From: Cavenderia fasciculata
Taxonomy: Eukaryota > Evosea > Eumycetozoa > Acytosteliales > Cavenderiaceae
DNA: 64,000 nucleotides
Direction: 5' to 3'
NCBI RefSeq assembly: GCF_000203815.1
Contig: NW_004457624.1
Coordinates: 310,001 to 374,000 of the forward strand
Shown here: positions 55,505 to 64,000 of the stretch, piece after piece
How positions within the stretch are numbered: position 1 is the first letter of the stretch
Layout of the letters: each line of letters begins with the position of its first letter
The notes under the pieces: model-generated
Database searches by the model: none
Told to the model about the DNA's origin: nothing
Seen by the model: the letters and a program-made list of their open reading frames with translations, nothing else
Program-made: the position numbers and the translations under genes

Positions 55505-56760
55505 ATGGATGATAAAGACGAAAGGATATTTCGTTTAGAACAGGAGCTTCTACAATTCAAGCAATTGTTAATGCAGAAACAATTAAATCAAACAACTCAA
55601 CACCAACAACTAAATCAATCAAATTATCCATCAAACCAACAATATCAATATCAACCACAATCGAATCAATCAAATTATCAATCAAATTATCAATCAAACC
55701 AACACAATCAAATCAATCAAATTATCAATCAAACCAACAATATCAATATCAACCACAATCGAATCAATCAAATTATCAATCAAACCACTATCAGATAAAT
55801 AATATTTGGTATTCAAATCAATCAAAGAGATGTAGCACAACAAGAACAATACTCGGTATATATAAATTCAATATCCTTATCAATTGCTATCATACACAAC
55901 TGAATCGATTTACATACAAACAAATAGTTGATTTTCTAACAAGGAGAATTTAATGTTTATAATAGATCCCTCCAACAAATCGGAGAAACAAATTATAACA
56001 AGTTACAGAGAGACCATTCATTTTCATCCAATAACATATACCTGTCGCATGCTGGTGAATGATATGTTGATACAATTATCATTCATATGGATCATTGTAT
56101 CAACCTATCATTCACCAGCATTATCGATCGATGACGGTACGTACTTATGTAGGTAGTGGTTGCCCGACCCCCTCCCCTCCAGATGATCATCACCCAATCA
56201 AAAGTTGGTCTTATAGTTATTATCCGAATGGTTTTTATAATAATTAATAATTAATACGCATAACAACCAAAGGTTAGAGACTGTTATATCGACCTGTTAA
56301 AAGAAATACTAGAACAGGTCAAGACCAATCCTAGAGTATTGATAAGTGGTACGAGTGGAATTGGTAAATCAATATTTGGTATTTATCTACTACATTATTG
56401 TAGACAATTCAAAATGTAGTGTATCATACTAGCTTACATACCGATAGTTATTCATTTTACATTTGGTAATGGTGTACCTTGTGCCACTAGATAAGCAATG
56501 AATGTCTGAAGATCCGACCTTGTCGTCATGCTACAATTACAATGATACTAAGGTACACCACATGACGACGACGATGATCAGAATCTCTCTAATCGTTGTC
56601 TCTTTAGATTCAGTTACAGAAATAGGTTGGTGAATAAGATTCAATTTCATCATCAAAAAGAGCTTATTATTATGGATGATATATTGCCAGGTGGAGGTAC
56701 TACACCATTTGACAAACAGACATGGTACGGATTGGTAAGGCCTTTTAACCTCGACACTAA
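55505..56760 (+). pseudogene. Decayed crinkler-like P-loop protein with Gln/Asn repeats
   Basis: ATG 55505 reads MDDKDERIFRLEQELLQFKQ, a short coiled coil, then Asn/Gln/Ser/Tyr repeats in which a one-base shift near 55705 moves the frame. Spliced pieces follow: QQIGETNYNKLQRDHSFSSN at about 55970, and after 56270 DLLKEILEQVKTNPRVLISG then TSGIGKSIFGIYLLHY, an NTPase P-loop resembling crinkler (CRN)-type proteins. KELIIMDDILPGGG at about 56660 may be the acidic Walker B strand. No single splice model keeps one frame, so it is probably a pseudogene; the hairpin at 56049 lies inside it. Confidence 0.45.
56049..56121. repeat. Near-perfect 28-bp hairpin
   Basis: Arms 56049-56076 and 56094-56121 pair at 27 of 28 positions with a 17-nt loop. 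It has the size and shape of a miRNA or other Dicer-substrate precursor, or of a short inverted-repeat element. The right half recurs at 54448-54520. Confidence 0.85.
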
Positions 56761-56850
56761 TTGTATATCAATACTTTAAAGTATTGTCATCAATCTTTGA
56801 ACTATTCACCAATTGGTCATTTCTTTATTCCAAAATAAATGTTTGTTTAT

Positions 56851-58204
56851 TTAAATAAATAATGATAATAATAATGTTGTAGCTATCGTGAATATAAAGA
56901 TAATATAAATTTGTGGATAATGTGATAATGATCCAGTACTTGAAGTAATCGATCCAGCACCTCGTATACCACACATACCATAATTTAATCCATTGAATGG
57001 AGTATCTTTTGGATTACATCTAGATGGATCTTCGAAACGGAAACAAGCATCCTGGTATTTGCAGTAGAGTGTAGGACACTCACGAGACAACTTGCTACCT
57101 GGGACATGTTGTCTATTTGAAAGATAGGTCTTTGTTCGAATAGAACAATCGATAATATCTATATAAGATTCCATACATTTCGTCATCTTGGGTTGATTGT
57201 AGTAATACAATGAATCTTTGCATACTCCAGTTGAAGAACCCGTGGCAGTACACTCACACTTTTCAAATCGGTCATTGCATCCTGATGTCTCTGTACCCGG
57301 GGAGCAGATAACCGAACTATTTGTAGCAGGTGCTATCACCTCGCAAACATGAGTCGCCATGTTACAATAGTACCCTTGACGAGAGTTGCATGATCCGGCG
57401 GGTGAAGTGTAGTTACATGCTTGACCAAGACCCTTACTTCCCATCTTGACACACACCAAACTATTGGTGATGTTGTTGGCATCGGATGGATCACACAATA
57501 AACCAAGTATACATTGTGGATTAGTTAGAGGTGCATCAATGTCGTCGAAATACCTTGAACACTTTTCACCCAACCCAACTCTATTATAACATTTTTGTTT
57601 GTTACAGAATTGATCCCATGGACAATGTTCTTGTTTGGTGCATTCAATTCCTGCTTCTACCTCTGATCCAAGGAGTAGTGGCATGCAAACATCTTTGATT
57701 GGCTCACATTCCAACCCATCTAGACATTGATTATCTCTTTTGCACTTTTCACCGTATTGCAAGTATTTCAATGTTTGACAAGTCTTTTGTGATTCATTTC
57801 TGGCAGAAGGATAACAATCAGCTCCATCTATACACCCATTATCAGCGTCACAGACTTCACCCAATCCAGACTGTTTTTTACACACATTCAATGGAATAGG
57901 TTCAGTTGACGATCCATCACTACTTTCCGATGATGGAGATGATGGAGATGATGGTTTTGGTTTATTCTTTGGATTCAATCCACAATATAATCCCAACTAA
58001 AAATAATTTAATTAAATATAAAATTAATTAATATTTTAAATTATTTTTTTATTTGTTTATTCTATTTATAATTATACATACTTGACAAAGAGTATTTGGT
58101 TTAGTACAATCCTGTCCTTCAGTTAAACATTTGTTACAAGTTTGTGAGCTACAAGTTGATATCAATAATACCAATAATAATAAAAATGTAATTATTACTT
58201 TCAT
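56851..58204 (-). CDS. GPI-anchored Cys-rich surface protein
   Basis: Exons 58204-58082 and 57996-56851 join in phase 0 to 422 aa. The start at 58204 gives a clean signal peptide (MKVIITFLLLLVLLISTCSS); ATGs further upstream would bury it. The ectodomain carries recurring Cys motifs of the dictyostelid type: GLGEVCDADNGCIDGADCYP, YGEKCKRDNQCLDGLECEP, IECTKQEHCPWDQFCNKQKC, GLGQACNYTSPAGSCNSRQG. A Ser/Pro-rich spacer lies near the N-terminus. The C-terminus (Ser-rich, then PQIYIIFIFTIATTLLLSLF with no basic tail) is a GPI-anchor signal. It is a probable cell-surface or sheath protein; the specific role is unknown. Confidence 0.8.
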
Positions 58205-59441
58205 TCTCGCCAATAACATAATTATTTGTTTGTTTTTACAATGAAGAAACAATCATTGTTGTCTTTGATGGATTGGATGATCGACAAAGGAAGGTGATGA
58301 TCATTGAAATAGGAATGGGTACCCATGGTTAGGTTCTGCGTGCCTGCCTTCCAACTGAGGAATGTAAATATAAATACATAATTATATAGAGCTTTAATAA
58401 AGTCAATGACGATCTTCATATGAATTGATCAATAACAATATTCATCCTATCCAAACCACCAACCAACCATGTAAATCACCTAAACCATTATATGTGCATC
58501 CACCAACCAACCACCCATCTTAATCTATATTTGTATGACTGACAATGCTTTCCATGAAAGTAGGTGATTGACTTGTATGGTGTGTGTTACAAATATGTGT
58601 GAAAAGTAATATTGCTTGCGGTTGTTGATTCCACACATAACACTTTCTTTATTAAATATATAACTACCTATAATATAAATAATATTTAACTGACTGATGA
58701 TAATCATAATAATACATTTTCAAAAATATCTTGTAATGAATAATCTGATCCTACTTTGTGGGTTGTGACAAAAACAGCAAACAACAACAAACTTCGATCT
58801 CTTGTCCGGAGATTTAAAACAGTTAACTTTGAAGAACCCATTGTCTGTCAGTGACACAAAGAAGAACCTAACCATCACCTCTCCCACCTTTCAATTCGAA
58901 AACCGATTGATCGAGTAGTTGTATGCAGCTGTCAAATGGGGGGTGTCTCTTGTCTGTTTATGGACATGTGTATTTGTATGACACTACAATGAGCAAAAGG
59001 GGGTGATAAACGATGATGGATTGATGATCAATGGGGGTGCAAATAACACAAACTTTTTGAATCTCTCTATCCGATCAGACTCTGTACTATGAGCTATAGG
59101 GGTGGGTAACAACAACAAGATGAAATGTCATCCCTATAGGGAATATCCGTGTCTTTGATTCAATTGACTTGACGTGTGTAGTTGAGCGTCATCACGATAA
59201 TATTTAACTTAATAGCTTTCTTCTTGTTCTTCTTGTCCTCCTCTCTACTTCTTCTATCACTACCACCACAACTACTATTATCACTATCGTTGTCATAGCG
59301 GGTATTATTTATTATTATTGTAACCGATTCATCCTCCTCTCCTCATCGCTCTCTCTCATTCTCTCATTCTCTATCAGTATTTATAAACATAGATATATAA
59401 ATATAAACATAAACATATAGATATATATATATGATATAATC
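58205..59441. other. Divergent intergenic region
   Basis: About 1.24 kb between the divergent starts of the GPI protein and the P450. It includes CTATAGGG/CCCTATAG at 59094-59101 and 59132-59139, CT-rich runs at about 59225-59375 and (TA)n just upstream of the P450 start. Short ORFs lack coding character. No RNA gene recognised. Confidence 0.5.
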
Positions 59442-61158
59442 ATGTTATTAACATTCTTTCAATATCTACTCTATTTGATTATTTTTGGTTTATTTATTTC
59501 TTTTGTAAGTGTGTTGTGCAAACTACTCTGAATGAACATCTTCATCTTTCATCATTTTTTATAAAAGTTTATTTAATTATTAATTAATTATCTTTTGTCT
59601 TTTATGTAGGTCAAAAAGAATAAAAGAATATCAAGTAATGATCCACCACAGAGACACTTTGCTTTACCTCTATTAGGTCATCTGCATTTGTTGGGTGACT
59701 TGCCTCACAGAAGTTTGACTAGAATGTCTCAACGTTTGGGACAAAAGGTGATTAGTCTTTGGTTTGGTGACAAGTACACGGTGGTTGTGAGTGACCCAGC
59801 TGTCATTCGTGAGATATGGGTCAAGAACTTTGACAACTTTACCGATCGTGGTTTCATCAACTCGATTGCCATCTACTCTGGCAATTACAATGACTTGGCA
59901 TTCTCTGATGGCCCATTGTGGCGCAAGAGTAGAGGTCTCGTATCAACAGTCTTTACAAAGACAAAGTTGAAATCAATGAATCAACATTTATTAGATCAAG
60001 CTAATCAATTAATACAATCAATGAAACCATATCAATCTTCAAATCAATTTGTATGTATAGTTTAGAAAAAAAGGAAAAGAAAAAGAAAGAAGATAGGTAT
60101 TAATATTAATATTATTTGTTTGTTTTAGTTCTTATGTAAGAAATATTTTAGTAAATATGCAATCAATGTAATATTGAAATTAGTAGTTTCAGAGGAAATT
60201 GCTTATGATGAGAGTGTGGATGATGGAAAGATGAAAAGATTAACTGATCCCATTCACGCTGTGTTCAAGACATTAGGTAGCGGATCACTTTCAGATTACA
60301 TCTCTGTATTATCACCACTCTTTTACTTGCAAAATAGAACATTCAAACGTAAAGTAGCCAACATTAAACAATTCATGCGTGAAACCTATGATGAACATAT
60401 TACCAATTTAGATTCTGAAAAGTATGTACATAATTTATATATATATTAATTAATTAAATATTATATTTAATCAACTTTATTAATTATTTGTTTGTTGTAG
60501 TCCAAAAGATGTATTAGATTTATTAATATTAGAATTTGGAGAAAAGAATGTTGACCAAATATTACATATTGCAATGGACTTTTTATTGGCTGGATCAGAT
60601 TCAAATGCTGGAACGGTTGAATGGTTTTGTTTGTATATGATTAATAACCCACATATTCAACAAAAGGCATATGATGAATTGTTGGTTAGTGTGGGACATG
60701 GTAATCAACCAGAGTTGTCACATCGTGCCAAAACACCTTATCTCGTTGCTATTATTAGAGAGGTGATGCGGTGTCGTCCAATCGGACCACTTGGATTACC
60801 TAGAGTGGCGTCAGAGGATATTACAGTATCTGGTTACTTTATCCCAAAGGGTACACAAATGATCCAAAACATATACGGTGTGCACCACGATCGCGACTAT
60901 TGGGAAGATCCACAAGAGTTCAGACCAGAGAGATTCCTTGTTGACACACATTCAGAGTATTGGTTAAATTTCTCGTGTGGTCCTAGAAACTGTGTCGGCA
61001 TGAATTTGGCTCTGGATGTCGTCTATCTCGCATGTTCTGCCATTCTAATGAATTTCAAATTGTCATCTCCCAACACACCAATCGACGACACTGAAGTATT
61101 TGGTCTGACCATTCATCCAAAAGTTTTCCCAATGTCACTTGAACAAAGAATTAATTAA
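59442..61158 (+). CDS. Cytochrome P450
   Basis: Exons 59442-59504, 59610-60050, 60129-60421 and 60501-61158 join in frame to 484 aa. Exon 1 is the N-terminal membrane anchor (FFQYLLYLIIFGLFISF), followed by the Pro-rich hinge (NDPPQRHFALPLLGHL). I-helix LAGSDSNAGTVEW, K-helix ExxR in IREVMRCRP, PERF motif in EFRPERF and haem-binding FSCGPRNCVG are all intact, so an active ER monooxygenase is expected. The substrate is not readable. Dictyostelid CYP families (508, 513-519 and others) take part in sterol and polyketide-type metabolism. Its redox partner is encoded at 3846-6054. Confidence 0.95.
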
Positions 61159-61188
61159 AAAAACAAAAAAAACAAAATATATATATAT

Positions 61189-63032
61189 TTAAGAAGAAGA
61201 TAATTGTTGTTGCTGTTGTTGTTTATTAATTTCATCAGTAATAAATCTTTGGAATGTACATAGTTTGATTAACCGCTTTTGTTTGTAATTTTTAACCAAT
61301 GTTTGGATGGTTTTTGGGAATCCAATGTTTGGGTACTCGATCAATCCAGGAAAGGGTGCTACTTTTGATCTCAAACATAGTTCGATCATCTCTTGTATTT
61401 CTTCTATTGACAATTCTCCAATTTCTACAATCTTTATAGTTTGTTTGGTTTTTCCACCAATCTCTATAATCTTTTCATTTTGTACTGTCTTGACACGTCC
61501 ACATTTTTCCAATTCATCCTTTTCCAATTCCACCAATATTTTAGTTGTTTTTAATTGTTGTTGCTCAGAGAATAATATCTCGTACAAGGGTTCATCATCT
61601 TGACAATAAATAAAATTCTCAATAATGAGGAATAGTTGGGAACCAGAAAGATCGATCTGGTTGAATATAGTATTTACAATATCTTGATCAGTGGATAGTG
61701 GGAGGGGGAGAAGGTCCGCATTTTTTTTTGATCCAGACATACCAACAGCCAATTGTTTGAGTTGGTCTCTAAGACTAATTCGGTCTTTTCCAAGTTGAAT
61801 GACATATGGAATGAACGAATCGATTTGCCTATTAAACAATTGCTTTCCAAATAGATTGGCAGTTGTCGATTTACCAACTCCCAAGATACCAGTCAGAAAT
61901 ACTGTATTGTTGGTCTCGAACAACTCTAAAAGTTGTTTTTGTTCTTTTCGATGATAAAACTCACCATACAGTGGTTCCAAGTTGGATGTAGGTATAACTA
62001 TTTTGTTTCCAACTCCAGTTGTCTTGTAATACTCTTGTCGAATCTTATCAATATTCATTTCAACATATTTTCCAAATTCTTTTTGTGCATTGATATCTAC
62101 ATTTTCAAAACTATTTTTAATATCTTCTAAACTTTTATTTCCAAATAAACTAACATATAATAACAAATAATAACAAATAATAACAAATAGAATTAAATGT
62201 TAATATATAGTTGAGAAATAAATATTTATATTTTTTAAAAAGACATACCAAGTATTAATTAATTGTTTATAGGTATCTGGGATACCGAGACTGGCCAAGG
62301 TATCTGGAGATGCAATCTCTTTTCTAATTAGATTAATATTTGCAATTGCCAATAATATAATTCCAAGACTATAAGAATCTAATTGTTTCTCATCAACTAG
62401 AGAAACTGCTGATTTATCACGTTCCTAAGAAAATAAATACAAATAATAAGTATATATTTTTCTTTTTTTCTTTTTTTTTTCTTTATATTTACCATGGAGA
62501 CACTTGCACCACCAGTACTACTACCTTCTCTTTTATTTAAACAACTATTAAATATAGATAATTTAGAGTTATAGTCATTGTCAATGAGAATATTTGCCAA
62601 CTTGACACCACAATAATTGACACCTTTTTGATGTAGAAAGAGCATCGCTTCAATAGTGCCTCGAATAATATTAAATATATTCTTCCAAGTTAATGCACTT
62701 TTTTTGTGTGTTGTTAGGTATTCGAGGAGAGACCCTTTCTCGATATAGTCCATCAAGATGATTTGTTCTTCTTCTTGGTCCTTGTTGAGTGACACTTGTT
62801 TGAATGCAATGAATTTGACCAAGTTGGGGTGTGGTTCCTTTGATTCTTCATTGTTGTATATCTTTCTCCATTTTGCATTGTCACCGTTGAATCCCATCAA
62901 AGATCCCTTGATGTAATGTTTCATTGCTATATTGTTAAAGTTGGCATCTTGTACTAGAAACACTTCACTTTGTGTACTTCTTCCTATAATCTTCTTATTC
63001 TTATAATCTATTGATTCTATATTATACATCAT
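61189..63032 (-). CDS. Pseudokinase fused to a STAND/NB-ARC-like NTPase
   Basis: Exons 63032-62493, 62424-62249 and 62149-61189 join in frame to 558 aa. Kinase fold: GRSTQSEVFLVQDANFNNIA, lysine in IAMKHYIKG, IILMDYIEKGSLLEYL. The catalytic loop HRDxKxxN has become NYCGVKLAN (Asp to Gly) and the DFG is replaced by IFNSCLN, so it should not phosphorylate. Exon 2 carries the late kinase helices (LDSYSLGIILLAIAN). The C-terminal NTPase has a P-loop (TGILGVGKSTTANLFGKQ) and a hydrophobic Walker B (GSQLFLIIENF), ending in Gln and Ser runs. The order equals that of the gene at 171. The dead kinase may act as an adaptor or decoy. Confidence 0.85.
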
Positions 63033-63229
63033 TTCATTCTTTATTAATTATATCTATTCTATCTGTATCTCTGTTTAAATATCTAACAGTGTGATTGGCC
63101 TCACCCCTCTGTTGGCCCTACTTTTTAAAAATCTTTTTCTTTTCTTTTGTTTTTTAATTGTTGTCTCTTCAACCATTGATCATCATAATTAATATAGTTG
63201 AAAAGAAAGATATATAGAAAGATAGATAG

Positions 63230-64000
63230 ATGGATGTTCAACTTGATGTAGTATCTCAACTACCAGCCTCATCGGCTTGTGCAATGCCACCTCTTCAAAT
63301 ACCCACCACAGCCACCATAATATTAACAATCATCATCATGATGGTGGTGCATCTTCATCTTCAACTGTCACCACCCCAAAAGATATCCCTCATCCTCCTC
63401 CATCTCCAACAATCAATAACATCAACAACAATAATAATGAAAATATAATATTATATGAAACAAAAAATGTAGTGATTACAAAAGAAGATAATATGGTTAT
63501 AAAAAAAGCAACTCTTCAAAACCAAGATAAAGACAAATATATCAAAAGAGAATTGGAATTCTACAAGTTGATAGAAAACAAATCATTCTTTTTGTTGAGA
63601 TGTTTAAACATTCAAAACAAAGAGGATAATATTATTCGACTACCATACATGCAACTGGACACACTCGACGATGTCTTGACTAAAAACAAATACCTCTATG
63701 TCGATACTATTATCAATATGGTTCGTAATATCATTGGTGGAATAAAGGAGTTGCATCAATTAAAAATATCGCACTGTGATCTAAAACCAAGAAACATATT
63801 TGTTGATGATCAGTATAATATAAAGATAGGTGATTTTGACTCTGCTAGGTGTGAAGAAAAAATCAAAGAATCCCCTTTAAAAGATTATACATTGGGATAT
63901 TATCCAATAGATGATACTCATATCAAGGTAAATAGAATAGAATAATGGATTATTATTATTATTATTAGTATTGATTATTGATTATTTATTTTGTTTTATT
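63230..64000 (+). CDS. Kinase of the same family, partial at window end
   Basis: The frame within 63277-63927 reads ENIILYETKNVVITKEDN, an alpha-C-like ELEFYKLIENKS, the catalytic loop SHCDLKPRNIFV (HCD instead of HRD, Asp and Asn kept), KIGDFDSARC (DFD instead of DFG) and GYYPIDDTH. The exon probably ends at 63927 before GTAAAT and the gene continues outside the window, perhaps into another NTPase domain. No in-frame ATG precedes the His/Asn-rich N-terminal part; the ATG at 63230 is in a different frame, so either an unseen splice or a frameshift exists near 63250-63300. It is divergent from the gene at 63032. Confidence 0.7.

Noticed and set aside
63230-63448. Plus-strand 72-aa ORF starting at 63230 as a separate gene
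   Set aside because: It overlaps the kinase frame, which carries the recognisable domain; only its ATG may be relevant.
1-64000. tRNA or rRNA genes
   Set aside because: I looked for TPsiC-arm-like GTTCRANNC with a cloverleaf and for rRNA-like blocks and found none; a covariance scan would be needed to exclude divergent ones.

Overview
The window is nuclear DNA from a social amoeba (Dictyostelia). The evidence is AT-rich intergenic sequence with long A/T runs, many short GTATGT/GTAAGT...TAG introns of about 50-90 bases, Asn/Gln/Thr homopolymers, and typical dictyostelid families: ComC-like EGF receptors, spore-coat-type Cys-rich mucins, F-box-like proteins and a copine. Coding GC is higher than I would expect for D. 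discoideum, so a group 1-3 species (Cavenderia, Heterostelium, Acytostelium or similar) is more likely. The species cannot be fixed from the sequence. Exon joins were worked out by hand from splice sites and reading phase; most multi-exon models close exactly in frame.

Layout. 1-70: last codons of an EGF/E-set receptor. 171-2951: active-looking kinase fused to a STAND/NB-ARC-like NTPase. 3168-3635: TMEM14-like protein. 3846-6054: NADPH-cytochrome P450 reductase. 6055-8004: gene-free. 8005-18559: three LRR-type ComC-like surface proteins, two near-twins on the minus strand and one divergent shorter member between them. 18887-21526: a short oxysterol-binding protein and a decayed sister copy. 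22285-26372: Cys-rich and Thr-rich spore-coat-like protein. 27601-28843: selenophosphate synthetase with an in-frame UGA (selenocysteine). 29024-36423: cluster of six related small proteins or fragments of an unrecognised family, interleaved with an ankyrin-like remnant and a copine. 37090-37691: NHP2. 37842-48988: two very large EGF/E-set receptors with a decayed mobile-element-like or orphan gene between them. 49397-55350: F-box-like protein, stand-alone PAH protein, an orphan fragment, a Mis18-like protein and a small secreted Cys-rich peptide. 55505-56760: decayed crinkler-like P-loop locus containing a near-perfect hairpin. 56851-58204: GPI-anchored Cys-rich protein. 59442-61158: cytochrome P450. 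61189-64000: a pseudokinase-STAND protein and, divergently, another kinase running off the end.

How the genes relate. Five receptor-type genes plus the edge fragment share a C-terminal plan (EGF module, ComC-like domain, one membrane helix, short basic tail) on different ectodomains, and the shared parts look homogenised. Kinase-NTPase genes sit at both ends, one with an intact catalytic kinase and one with a dead kinase, which resembles innate-immune receptor architecture. The P450 and its electron donor are both present. The selD gene is backed by a candidate SECIS hairpin, and a dead copy of its 5' end lies about 0.9 kb away. Duplication, gene conversion and decay are frequent, so the region behaves as accessory, fast-evolving sequence around a few housekeeping genes (NHP2, CPR, selD, TMEM14).
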